Assembly: GCA_002179805.1 (NCBI GenBank)
Contig: NAVB01000981.1
Span: 1 to 37,705 of the forward strand
DNA length: 37,705 nucleotides
Reading direction: 5' to 3'
From: Acanthamoeba lenticulata
Lineage: Eukaryota; Discosea; Longamoebia; Acanthamoebidae
A program made the translations under genes and the position numbers. Each line of letters opens with the position of its first letter. The stretch's first letter is position 1. This document shows positions 10,052 through 25,000 of the stretch, piece by piece. The notes below the pieces were generated by a model. It was given only the letters and a program-made list of their open reading frames with translations, ran no database searches and was not told the origin of the DNA.

Positions 10052-13000
10052 ATGGGGGGTCTAAGCGCAAATCTGCTTGCTCTCCTCGCTCTCCTCCTTC
10101 TCTCTTTCTGCGCGTGCTCTATCCACGCCGGATGTAGTAATACGCCATGTTCTTCATACACCTTCCCGGGCCAGTTCGTTCAGAGTCTCCCCAACGGCGA
10201 GACGTACAACTCATACTACAGCTGGATCACCAGCAACATCTTCCTCGAAGGCCAACGAGTTAGCTCGACCTATGTCGCTCAGAACACCGCCTGGCCCAAC
10301 ATCGCTTTCCTCACCACCTCGCGGAGTTGCCACGTCAACGTCACCATGATCAGCACCAACGCCGGTAACCGCAACCAGATCGGCTGGTACCAGTTCAACA
10401 AGACGGCGCCCTCCGGCAGGAAGATCATCAACAGCACCGTTTTCACGATGTGGCCCGACGCGACGACAACCGTCGTCACCGGAACTTGGGGTTCAGGCGC
10501 TTGTATGGCGCAGGGTTCCACCGTGACCTTGGGGCCGTTCCCCTCGAGCGCGGGCGTTGGCTTTTACATGGATCCCGACGGAGTGTGTGTTACTTCAGCC
10601 CAGCGACTCTACAGCTTGGACGAAGAGAACATGAAGTACAACACCGCCAACTGGAACAACATCACCAGGTTGTACGGTCGAACGATTGCCGTCGTCAGGG
10701 TAACGATCCTCCCCCCTCTCCTTGACTCTCGTCTCAAAAAAGTCAGGTCCGCGTACTCATCGACGGTGGGCTTTCTCCCAGGACCCAACATCCGAATCTG
10801 TATTTTTTGGCTTCGACGACACTGTCACACAAGGCAGTGACATGGACTACAATGACGCCGTGGTCGCCGTCACGTCCAACTGTTCTCTCGACACGTCTAA
10901 GCTTCCCTGCTTCGCGACCTGCCGATTCTCCGCCCAGATCTTCAACGCGCTCACTTGTACTTGTAGCTGTCCCAACGCCACCGCGCAAGCGCTGTGTTTG
11001 TTTCCAAACACATGGGACGACACAACCTGCCAATGCCGCTTGCGTACGTAGGCTTAGCTCTGAGCGATCGCTTGCTTTTTTTTCTTTTTTTTTCTTTCTT
11101 TCTTTTGTTAACTGGACCTCGAGTGGCAACTTACCTCACCGTTCCCCGCAGCGAGTCCTTCTCCGTCGGTGACGCCCACCTCGACGGTCACCCCCACGGT
11201 GACACCCTCGTCCTCACGCTCTGTCACTCCGAGTCGCTCACCGACCAGGACCTTCACCCCATCTCGCACGCCCTCCGTCTCCGTCACTCCTTCAGTGTCC
11301 AACTCGCCCAGCTCCACCACGACCCCCACGATTAGCCGATCTCCCACACCCTCCCGGACGCCTTCCCGTACCGCAACCATCTCCATCACGCCATCTCGCT
11401 CGCCCACTGTAACACCAACAGTCACGCCAACTGTGACACGCTCTGTAACACCCACGCCTACGCCCACGGTCACGCCCACGGTGACGCGTACCGCATCGCC
11501 CACGGTGACACCCACAGTAACGCCCACGGCCTCGCCCAGTGTCACCCCGACCCGAACCCCAACGGTGACGCCGACGGTGACGCCAACCGTCACTCCTACC
11601 GTGACGCCAACTGTCACGCCCACAGTGACACCCACTGTCACGCCCTCTCCCTCGAGAACAGCCACAACCTCTCCCACTGTCACCCCCACCGCTACACCTT
11701 CAGTCACCCCAACGGCTTCTCCTACGGTCACGCCGACCGTGACGCCCACCGTAACGCCCACTGTGACGCCCACCGTAACGCCTTCCCGTACGCCGACAGT
11801 TACCCCCACGGTGACACCCACGGTGACGCCCACTGTCACGCCTACTGTCACGCCTTCACGGACGCCTACCGTGACGCCCACAGTGACTCCTACTGTCACG
11901 CCTACTGTCACGCCTTCACGGACACCCACTGTAACGCCAACTGTCACGCCGACGATGACGCCCTCGGTTACACCCTCGGTCACACCTACCGTGACGCCCA
12001 CAGTAACTCCCACGGTGACGCCCACGGTCACGCCCACTGTCACGTCGACAGTGACTCCCACGGTGACGCCTACTGTGACGCCGACTGTAACTCCCACGGT
12101 GACGCCTTCACGAACACCTACCGTAACGCCAACTGTCACGCCGACAGTCACGCCCACGGTTACCCCGACGGTTACACCCACCGTGACGCCCACCGTAACG
12201 CCTTCTCGTACGCCGACAGTTACACCCACGGTGACACCAACAGTTACACCTACAGTCACGCCCACGGTAACACCTACGGTGACGCCTACTGTGACGCCCA
12301 CCGTCACGCCCACTATCACGCGTACTGTAACGCCCACAGTTACGCCTACCGTAACACCAACAGTGACGCCGACCGTCACACCCACGGTGACGCCCACCGT
12401 AACGCCTTCCCGTACGCCGACAGTTACCCCCACGGTCACACCAACAGTTACACCTACAGTGACGCCCACGGTAACACCCACTGTGACGCCGACCGTCACG
12501 CCCACAGTTACGCCCACCGTCACACCAACAGTGACGCCGACCGTCACACCCACTGTGACGCCTTCACGAACACCTACCGTAACGCCAACTGTCACGCCGA
12601 CGATGACGCCCTCGACTACACCCACGGTAACACCGACAGTGACGCCCACGGTGACGCCCACCGTAACGCCTTCCCGTACGCCGACAGTTACGCCTACGGT
12701 GACACCTACCGTAACACCAACGGTCACGCCTACAGTAACGCCCACTGTGACGCCTTCACGAACACCTACCGTAACGCCAACTGTCACGCCGACAGTCACG
12801 CCCACGGTTACCCCGACGGTTACACCCACCGTGACGCCCACCGTAACGCCTTCTCGTACGCCGACAGTTACACCCACGGTGACACCAACAGTTACACCTA
12901 CAGTCACGCCCACGGTAACACCTACGGTGACGCCTACTGTGACGCCCACCGTCACACCCACTATCACGCGTACTGTAACGCCCACTGTCACGCCGACGGT

Positions 13001-16000
13001 GACGCCCACTGTGACACCTACCGTAACACCCACGGTCACGCCTAGTGTAACGCCCACTGTAACTCCCACCGTGACGCCCACCAGAACACCGACAGTCACA
13101 CCCACTGTTACGCCTTCACGGACGCCCACGGTAACTCCAACTGCCACGCCGACAATGACGCCCTCGGTTACACCAACGGTCACGCCGACGGTAACGCTCA
13201 CTGTAACACCCACGGTTACACCCACTGTGACGCCGACGGTCACGCCTACGGTGACGCCCACAGTGACGCCATCCGTTACGCCAACTGTAACACCGACAGT
13301 CACTCCTACCGTGACGCCGACCGTGACGCCCACAGTGACCCCGACGGTTACGCCGACAGTGACGCCGACAGTGACTCCTACCGTTACACCCACGGTTACT
13401 CCGACGGTGACTCCTACAGTGACACCAACAATTACACCCACAGTAACGCCCACCATTACTCCTTCCCGGACTCCTACAGTAACACCTACGGTGACGCCCA
13501 CTGTTACGCCCACAGTGACACCAACTGTTACGCCCACGGTAACGCCCACCGTGACGCCCACGGTGACGCCGACAGTTACACCCACTGCCACGCCCACGGT
13601 GACGCCCACTGTCACTCCTACCGTGACGCCGACGGTAACGCCCACCGTTACGCCCACTGTCACGCCGACAGTTACACCCACTGTTACGCCCACAGTGACG
13701 CCGACAGTGACGCCCACGGTGACCCCTACGGTGACGCCGACCGTGACACCGACAGTGACGCCCACGGTGACGCCCACGGTGACGCCGACTGTAACACCCA
13801 CAGTGACGCCCACCGTGACGCCTACCGTGACACCCACTGTTACGCCAACAGTAACTCCTACAGTGACGCCCACGGTAACACCCACCGTTACGCCCACCGT
13901 GACGCCCACCAGAACACCAACTGTTACTCCCACTGTCACGCCAACTGTCACCCCTACAGTCACACCAACGGTGACACCCACCGTTACGCCCACCGTCACA
14001 CCTACGGTCACCCCCACAGTGACCCCCACGGTGACGCCGACCGTCACACCCACTGTCACGCCCACGGTGACTCCTACCGTCACGCCCACGGTGACGCCTA
14101 CGGTTACCCCCACCGTCACTCCCACGGTCACGCCCACGGTGACTCCGACGGTGACGCCGACATTGACCCCTACTGTTACGCCGACTGTTACTCCCACGGT
14201 GACACCCACGGTGACGCCGACCGTCACGCCCACTGTGACGCCCACAGTCACACCTACCGTGACGCCGACCGTCACTCCCACTGTCACGCCGACCGTTACA
14301 CCTACAGTGACCCCGACTGTAACTCCCACGGTCACGCCGACCAGAACACCAACTGTCACGCCGACCGTAACGCCAACTGTGACGCCCACAGTGACCCCGA
14401 CTGTGACGCCTACTGTGACGCCCACGATCACGCCTACTGTGACGCCCACGGTTACGCCCACAGTCACCCCCACAGTGACGCCTACCGTCACGCCGACAGT
14501 CACGCCGACCGTCACTCCAACTGTGACACCTTCGGTAACGCCCACTGTGACGCCCACAGTTACCCCGACGGTGACGCCAACTGTTACGCCTACGGTTACG
14601 CCGACAGTCACGCCTACTGTCACGCCCACGGTCACGCCCACAGTCACGCCTACCGTCACGCCCACTGTCACACCCACTGTCACGCCCTCTATGACGCCTA
14701 CTGTAACGCCGACAGTGACGCCCACGGTGACGCCCACGTTGACGCCCACTGTTACACCGACGGTGACTCCCACAATAACGCCCACTGTCACTCCAACCGT
14801 CACACCAACGGTCACGCCCACTGTCACGCCTACTGTCACGCCGACTGTCACACCGACCGTCACACCAACAGTAACGCCCACTGTGACACCGACCGTCACA
14901 CCAACAGTGACGCCTACTGTCACGCCCACTGTGACACCGACCGTTACTCCCACAGTTACACCGACCGTCACGCCAACGGTCACTCCCACGGTGACGCCTA
15001 CGGTAACTCCCACGGTGACGCCTACGGTTACTCCAACTGTTACGCCGACTGTAACGCCTACTGTCACACCGACGGTGACGCCCACTGTTACCCCTACAGT
15101 GACGCCCACGGTCACCCCAACCGTGACACCGACGGTGACACCTACCGTCACACCGACGGTCACGCCAACCGTCACGCCTACCGTCACGCCGACAGTGACG
15201 CCCACTGTCACACCCACCTCAACGCCAACTGTTACACCCACTGTGACGCCTACGATGACACCTACGGTCACTCCCACTATTACTCCTACGGTGACGCCTA
15301 CAGTTTCCCCAACTGTTACTCCTACCGTTACACCCACTGTGACGCCCACAGTCACTCCTACTGTCACGCCGACAGTGACGCCCACGGTGACGCCTACACT
15401 GACGCCCACTGTAACTCCCACAGTGACGCCGACAGTGACGCCGACTGTTACACCCACCGTTACGCCGACCGTGACGCCTACTGTCACGCCCACTGTGACC
15501 CCTACCGTTACACCCACAGTGACGCCGACGGTGACGCCAACAGTGACACCAACGGTTACCCCCACGGTGACGCCGACCGTTACGCCCACAGTGACACCCA
15601 CGGTCACACCCACTGTGACGCCTACTGTAACGCCGACAGTGACACCTACCGTGACGCCCACAGTCACGCCAACAGTTACTCCTACCGTTACACCCACGGT
15701 CACGCCGACAGTTACGCCTACAATGACCCCGACTGTAACGCCCACGGTTACGCCCACTGTGACACCCACTGTCACTCCCACTGTCACGCCTACCGTGACG
15801 CCCACGGTCACGCCCACAGTGACGCCTACTGTAACGCCGACCATGACGCCCACAGTGACGCCCACGGTGACGCCAACAGTGACGCCGACAGTCACGCCCA
15901 CGGTCACGCCTACCGTGACGCCCACGGTAACACCTACGGTTACACCCACTGTATCCCCTACAGTGACGCCCACAGTGACGCCGACAGTCACTCCCACGGT

Positions 16001-19000
16001 GACGCCTACCGTGACGCCCACAGTGACGCCGACGGTGACGCCCACAGTGACCCCTACCGTGACGCCCACTGTCACTGTCACTGTGACGCCCACCGTCACG
16101 CCGACTGTCACTCCTACCGTGACGCCCACGGTCACGCCTTCAGTTACACCTACTGTAACGCCGACCGTGACGCCCACAGTCACGCCAACAGTCACACCAA
16201 CGGTGACACCTACTGTGACGCCCACGGTCACGCCTACCGTGACGCCCACGGTGACTCCCACCGTCACGCCCACCGTGACTCCGACTGTTACGCCCACAGT
16301 CACCCCTACGGTTACACCCACGGTGACCCCTACCGTGACCCCCACTGTAACGCCCACGATCACGCCAACAGTTACGCCGACCGTCACTCCTACTGTAACG
16401 CCTTCGGTGACGCCGACAGTAACGCCCACGGTTACGCCTACCGTGACGCCCACGGTCACACCAACGGTCACACCCACGGTTACGCCCACAGTGACACCAA
16501 CAGTTACACCGACGGTCACGCCCACGGTCACTCCCACTGTTACGCCTACGGTTACGCCCACAGTGACGCCCACTATCACACCTACCGTCACGCCTACGGT
16601 GACGCCTACAGTCACTCCCACGGTGACGCCCACTGTCACGCCTACCGTCACGCCTACGGTGACGCCCACAGTGACGCCGACTGTAACACCCACGGTCACG
16701 CCCACTGTCACGCCTACCGTTACGCCTACAGTGACACCTACGGTGACGCCTACAGTGACGCCCACGGTGACACCTACAGTCACGCCGACAGTCACGCCCA
16801 CGGTAACGCCTACCGTGACGCCCACTGTTACTCCCACGGTCACTCCTACAGTAACTCCAACTGTAACGCCAACTGTCTCACCTACCGTCACTCCGACTGT
16901 GACACCAACGGTGACGCCCACGGTTACGCCCACAATAACTCCGACTGTTACGCCAACTGTAACGCCAACCGTCACTCCCACTGTTACGCCCACGGTATCG
17001 CCCACAGTGACGCCCACTGTCACTCCAACGGTCACACCGACTGTGACACCTACAGTTACGCCAACTGTCACACCTACCGTCACGCCGACAGTGACCCCTA
17101 CCGGCACTCCAACTGTTACGCCCACGGTGACGCCCACAGTGACGCCAACAGTGACGCCGACAGTCACGCCTACTGTAACGCCAACTGTGACTCCTACGGT
17201 AACGCCCACCGTCACGCCCACAGTGACGCCCACGCAAACACCCAGTGTCACGCCTTCGGCCACGCAAACGGCTACGCCGACGGTTACACCCACAGAGACT
17301 CCAAGCGTTACTCCTTCCGTCACGCCAACGATGTCGGCAACAGTGCCGCCTACACCAACAGTCACGCCAACCTTGACGCCCACAGCCACACCGACGGTCA
17401 CGCCAACGGTGACGCCCACTGTCACGCCGACAGTCACGCCAACCGTCACGCCCACGGTTACACCCACCGTAACACCAACAGTGACGCCAACAGTCACACC
17501 TACCGTGACGCCCACGGTGACGCCGACTGTGACGCCCACTGTCACGCCGACGGTAACACCCACGTTGACGCCGACAGTCACGCCGACAGTCACGCCGACA
17601 GTGACACCGACAGTAACACCCACTGTGACGCCGTCAGTCACGCCAACAGTGACGCCCACTTTTACGCCGACTGTGACACCAACAGTGACCCCCACGGTCA
17701 CACCCACGGGGACGCCCACTGTTACTCCCACCGTGACGCCTACTGTGACGCCCACCGTCACACCCACCGTCACGCCCACGGTCACACCAACAGTGACGCC
17801 CACAGTCACCCCCACGGTTACGCCCACGGTCTCCCCAACGGTGACACCCACTGTCACACCGACAGTGACGCCGACCGTCACGCCAACAGTGACGCCGACT
17901 GTCACACCCACGTTGACACCCACGGTCACGCCCACCGTTACTCCAACAGTGACACCGACCGTGACGCCGACTGTGACACCTACGGTCACGCCCACAGTGA
18001 CACCGACAGTGACGCCCACAGTCACGCCCACTGTTACGCCCACAGTGACGCCCACAGTTACGCCCACTGTCACTCCGACGGTAACGCCTACAGTGACGCC
18101 GACGGTGACGCCCACTGTCACTCCGACGGTAACGCCTACAGTGACACCGACAGTGACGCCGACAGTTACGCCCACTGTCACTCCGACGGTAACGCCTACA
18201 GTGACGCCGACGGTGACGCCCACTGTTACGCCGACTGCGACGCCTACCGTGACACCGACAGTGACGCCCACGGTCACTCCCACCGTCACGCCCACTGTAA
18301 CGCCGACTGTCACGCCCACAGTGACGCCCACCGTAACACCAACAGTCACCCCCACGGTTACTCCAACTGTTACGCCTACACCGACGGTGACGCCCACTGC
18401 AACCTCCACTGTGACGCCCACGGTTACGCCTACCGTTACGCCCACCGTCACACCTACGGTTACTCCTACTGTGACGCCCACAGTGACATCCACTGTTACG
18501 CCTACCGTGACGCCCACAGTGACGCCCACGGTCACTCCTACCGTGACCCCGATGGTAACCCCAACTGTCACGCCTACAGTAACGCCAACCGTCACTCCTA
18601 CGGTCACACCGACAGTGACACCGACAGTGACACCGACAGTGACGCCCACTGTGACGCCATCAGTCACGCCTACTGTTACCCCCACCGTAACACCTACGGT
18701 CACACCAACAGTGACACCCACGGCTACCCCTACTGAGACGCCCTCAGCGACTCCCAGCATCACGCCGACCGTAACGCCCACGGTCACGCCGACCGTGTCA
18801 CCTACCGTCACCCCCACGGTGACACCGACCGTAACGCCCACGGTCACGCCGACAGTCACGCCCACGGTCACGCCGACGCAAACGCCCACGGTCACACCCT
18901 CAGTCACTCCGTCCGTGACACCTACAGTTACACCGACTGAGACGCCAAGCCCGACGCCTTCGGTCACACCTACCATGACGCCAACAGTCACGCCCACGGT

Positions 19001-22000
19001 GACGCCTACCGTAACGCCCACGGTCACGCCGACCGTGTCACCTACCGTCACGCCCACGGTGACGCCGACTGTTACGCCTAGCGTTTCGCCTGCTGTAACG
19101 CCTACCGTGACTCCTACCGTGACACCCACGGTGACGCCCACTGTGACTCCCACCGTTACGCCCACGGCCACGCCAACGGTCACACCCACGGTCACGCCAT
19201 CAGTTACGCCCAGTGTGACGCCCACAATAACACCCACCGTGACTCCTACAGTGACACCCACGGTTACTCCGACCGTGACCCCTTCGGTAACGCCAACTGT
19301 CACGCCCACAGTGACGCCCACGGCGACGCCGACTGTCAGTCCTACTGTCACACCGACGGTGACGCCGACGGTGACGCCCACAGTCACACCGACGGTGACC
19401 CCTACCGTGACGCCCACTGTAACGCCCACCGTGACCCCCACGGTCACGCCCAGTGTTACTCCCACGGTTACGCCTACCGAGACACCATCAGTTACGCCAA
19501 CCGTTACGCCCACTGTGACGCCCACGGTCACACCTACCGTGACGCCCACGGCGACGCCCACCGTGACGCCCACTGTCACGCCCACAGTAACGCCCACTGT
19601 TACGCCCACGGTGACGCCCACCGTGACGCCCACTGTCACACCCACTGTGACGCCCACGGTGACGCCTACGGTGACACCCACCGTGACGCCCACTGTGACG
19701 CCCACTGTGACGCCCACTGTGACGCCTACTGTCACACCCACAGTAACGCCCACTGTGACTCCCACGGTGACACCTTCACAGACGCCGACAGTAACACCGA
19801 CCGTGACACCGACGGTTACGCCCACTGTCACGCCCACAGTCACCCCTACTGTGACGCCCACGGTTACGCCAACCGTGACGCCCAGTTTCACACCGACAGT
19901 CACACCCACACTGACGCCTACGGTCTCGCCTACTGTGACGCCATCAGTGACACCTACCGTGACGCCAACAGTTACACCAACAGTCACTCCGACTGTCACA
20001 CCCACGGTCACGCCAACTGTGACGCCTACCATCACGCCCACAGTGACGCCCACGGTCACTCCTACGGTGACCCCGACGGTAACACCAACTGTCACGCCTA
20101 CGGCAACGCCTACAGTAACGCCAACCGTCACGCCCACGGCGACTCCTACCGTCACACCGACAGTGACGCCCACTGTGACGCCATCAGTCACGCCTACAGT
20201 TACCCCCACTGCGACACCGACAGTTACCCCCACCGTAACACCTACGATCACGCCAACGGTGACACCCACGGCTACTCCTACTGAGACGCCCTCAGCGACT
20301 CCCAGTGTCACGCCTACTGTATCACCGACGGTCACACCCACAGTTACCCCGACGGTGACGCCCACGGTGACGCCCTCGGCCACGCCTTCAGTGTCGCCAA
20401 CGGTGACGCCCACAGTCTCACCGACAGTTACTCCGACTGTGACGCCGACAGTGACACCCACGGTGACGCCCACAGTCACGCCCACGGTGACGCCCACGGT
20501 GACGCCCAGCGTGACTCCATCAGTAACACCGACAGTTACTCCGACAGTCACGCCGACCGTCACTCCTACAGTAACTCCTACCGTAACGCCCACGGTGACT
20601 CCATCCATGACGCCGACAGTCACGCCAACCGTCACGCCCACGGTCACGCCCACGGCTTCACCGACAGTGACGCCCACTGTCACACCGACGGTAACGCCTA
20701 CAGTGACGCCCACGGTCACGCCCACGGTTACGCCGACTGCGACACCTACCGTGACACCGACTGTTACGCCGACTGTCACACCGACAGTGACGCCCACCGT
20801 CACTCCCACGGTGACGCCGACTGTCACGCCCACAGTGACGCCTACCGTGACGCCCACTGTTACACCTACGGTGACGCCTACCGTAACGCCCACTGTTACG
20901 CCGACGGTGACTCCGACCGTTACACCCACGGTGACGCCTACTGTGACGCCGACTGTAACGCCGACGGTGACACCTACCGTGACGCCCACCGTCACGCCAA
21001 CAGTTACGCCGACCATCACTCCTACAGTGACGCCTTCGGTGACGCCCACCGTTACGCCCACAGTGACGTCTACCGTGACGCCCACGGTCACGCCCACGGT
21101 CACGCCGACAGTAACGCCCACGGTTACGCCAACGGTAACGCCTACGGTCACACCCACGGTGACGCCGACGGTGACGCCTACAGTGACGCCTACCGTGACG
21201 CCCACGGTAACACCTACGGTCACACCCACCGTTACTCCTACGGTGACGCCCACCGTGACGCCAACAGTTACACCGACGGTCACGCCCACCGTTACTCCCA
21301 CGGTGACACCTACGGTCACGCCTACGGTCACGCCCACAGTGACGCCCACTGTCACACTTACCGTGACGCCTACGGTGACGCCTACAGTCACACCCACGGT
21401 TACCCCAACTGTGACACCCACAGTGACGCCGACTGTAACGCCCACCGTGACGCCCACTGTGACGCCTAGCGTTACGCCAACCGTGACGCCCACGGTCACT
21501 CCCACAGTCACGCCAACTGTCTCACCTACCGTAATTCCGACTGTTACGCCCACCGTTACTCCAACAGTGACACCGACCGCGACGCCGACTGTCACACCCT
21601 CGTTGACTCCCACAGTCACGCCCACCGTTACTCCAACAGTGACACCGACCGTGACGCCGACTGTCACGCCGACTGTGACACCTACGGTAACGCCCACAGT
21701 CACACCGACAGTGACGCCCACTGTCACTCCCACAGTTACGCCCACTGTCACTCCGACGGTAACGCCCACGGTCACACCCACTGTTACGCCGACTGCGACG
21801 CCGACCGTGACACCGACAGTATCACCCACGGTTACTACTACGGTGACCCCGACGGTAACACCAACTGTAACGCCTACTGTCACGCCAAGTGTGACGCCCA
21901 CGGTGACTCCCACGGTCTCGCCCACTGTGACGCCATCAGTGACGCCGACTGTTACCCCCACTGTGACACCCTCGGCGACTCCCAGTGTCACGCCTACGGT

Positions 22001-25000
22001 CACGCCGACCATGACGCCGACCGTAACGCCCACTGTGACGCCGACAGTGACGCCCACGGTTACGCCTACCGTGACCCCTTCGGTAACGCCAACTGTCACG
22101 CCTACTGTCACGCCAACCGTCACGCCCACGGTCACTCCTACGGTCACGCCAACCGTGACGCCCACCGTGACGCCTACCGTGACTACCACTGTCACGCCCT
22201 CACCAACAGTAACGCCTACCGTTACACCGACCGTGACGCCAACCTTAACACCTACGGTGACGCCGACGCAAACGCCCAGCGTCACGCCGTCGGTCACGCC
22301 GACAGTCACGCCCAGTTTGACGCCCACGCTGACCCCGACGGTCACGCCCACAGTCACACCGACAGTGACCCCGACCGTTACGCCCACTGTGACACCGTCA
22401 GTTACACCGACAGTGACGCCCACGGTCACGCCCACAATCACGCCCACAGGTACACCGACGGTGACTCCCACCGTGACGCCCACAGTCACGCCCACTGTGA
22501 CGTCTACGGTCACTCCTACCGTGACACCAACAGTGACACCGACGGTGACGCCCACTGTGACGCCCACTGTGACGCCCACGGTCACGCCTACTGTCACGCC
22601 GACCGTAACGCCTACTGTGACGCCCACTGTTACGCCCACGGTCACGCCCACGGTCACGCCTACTGTCACGACCACGGTCACGCCCACTGCCACACCGACG
22701 GTGACACCCACGGTGACGTCCACGGTGACGCCCACCGCTACACCGACAGTGACGCCGTCTGTAACGCCCACGGTGACGCCTACGGTCACACCAACAGTCA
22801 CACCAACAGTAACGCCCACGGGTACGCCCACAGTTATGCCTACAGTTACTCCTACTGTTACTCCTACCGTCACGCCCTCGGTGACGTCCACTGTCACACC
22901 AACGGTTACTCCCACTGTAACTCCTACCGTAACACCGACCGTTACCCCCACCGTTACACCTACCATCACGCCTAGTGTTACACCAACTTTGACGCCCACG
23001 GTCACGCCCACTGTGACGCCTACCGTTACACCCACGGTGACGCCAACGGTGACGCCAACAGCGACACCAACGGTTACGCCCACGGTGACGCCGACCGTAA
23101 CGCCCACAGTTACGCCCACGGAGACGCCTACTGCAACACCGACAGTGACTCCAACAGTGACGCCCACTGTGACGCCCACGGTGACGCCTACTGTAACTCC
23201 CACAGTGACCCCTACGGTGACACCTACCGTGACGCCCACCGTGACGCCCACTGTGACGCCCACTGTGACGCCAACGGTGACTCCCACTGTGACGCCCACT
23301 GTCACTCCCACCGTCACGCCTACCGTCACGCCCACGGTGACACCCACTGTGACCCCCACAGTTACACCCACCGTCACTCCTACTGTGACGCCGACCGTAA
23401 CTCCTACTGTAACGCCCACCGTCACGCCTACTGTGACGCCCACTGTGACACCGACGGTGACGCCGACCGTGACGCCCACGGTCACGCCCACTGTGACGCC
23501 CACTGTGACGCCAACGGTGACGCCCACCGTGACGCCCACGGTGACGCCTACCGTCACGCCCACGGTCACGCCCACCGTAACGCCCACTGTGACGCCCACT
23601 GTCACTCCGACGGTAACGCCCACTGTGACACCGACCGTGACGCCGACGGTCACGCCGACGGTGACGCCCACTGTGACGCCAACGGTGACGCCTACTGTGA
23701 CGCCCACTGTCACGCCCACTGTGACGCCAACGGTGACGCCCACTGTGACGCCCACTGTCACGCCTACCGTCACGCCCACGGTGACGCCCTCCGTCACGCC
23801 TACTGTGACGCCCACTGTGACACCGACCGTGACGCCGACGGTCACGCCTACCGTCACGCCCACTGTGACGCCCACTGTGACGCCCACTGTCACGCCCACT
23901 GTCACGCCTACCGTCATGCCCACTGTGACGCCCACTGTGACGCCCACCGTCACACCCACTGTGACGCCCACGGTCACTCCCACCGTCACGCCCACGGTTA
24001 CGCCCACCGTCACGCCTACTGTGACGCCCACTGTGACACCAACCGTGACGCCGACTGTGACGCCTACGGTGACGCCCACGGCCACGCCCACGGTGACACC
24101 CACTGTTACGCCCACGGTCACGCCTACTGTTACGCCCACTGTGACCCCCACTGTGACCCCGACGGTGACGCCCACAGTCACTCCTACCGTGACACTCACA
24201 GTAACGCCCACAGTGACGCCCACTGTCACTCCCACTGTCACACCGACAGTAACGCCAACGGTTGCTCCCACCAGAACGCCTACCGTGACGCCTACCGTCA
24301 CTCCCTCGGTAACGACCACAGTAACGCCAACAGTTACGCCTACCGTTACACCCACGGTCACTCCCACGGTCACGCCGACAGTTACGCCTACAGTGACGCC
24401 GACTGTAACTCCCACGGTGACCCCCACAGTGACCCCCACAGTGACGCCCACCGTTACGCCCACGGTCACACCTACGGTCACACCTACGGTCACGCCTACC
24501 GTCACGCCCACAGTGACGCCAACCGTCACTCCGACCGTCACGCCGACGGTAACGCCCACGGTGACGCCCACAGTGACGCCCACGATCACGCCTACTGTGA
24601 CGCCCACTGTGACGCCCACGGTCACGGCGACAGTAACGCCGACAGTAACGCCGACAGTAACGCCTACTGTAACGCCTACGGTCACGCCAACAGTGACGCC
24701 CACCGTGACGCCCACCGTGACGCCCACGGTCACGGCGACAGTAACGCCTACTGTAACGCCTACGGTCACGCCAACAGTGACGCCCACCGTGACGCCCACC
24801 GTCACGCCGACAGTAACGCCGACAGTAACGCCTACTGTAACGCCTACTGTAACGCCTACGGTGACGCCCACGGTCACGCCAACAGTGACGCCTACGGTGA
24901 CGCCCACGGTCACACCCACCGTTACTCCAACGGTGACACCGACCGTGACGCCGACTGTCACGGCGACTGTTACACCTACGGTCACGCCCACAGTGACGCC

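Noticed and set aside
10747..10781. Alternative acceptor in the giant gene's first intron (after GTCAG) giving VRVLIDGG
   Set aside because: It puts the downstream exon out of frame with the FFGFDD block; the acceptor at 10781 keeps phase and gives a continuous DUF4114-like sequence.
16878..17267. Minus-strand Arg/His/Gly/Ser-rich frame
   Set aside because: Another automatic open frame of the repeat unit on the antisense strand, limited to a stretch where third bases happen to avoid stops.
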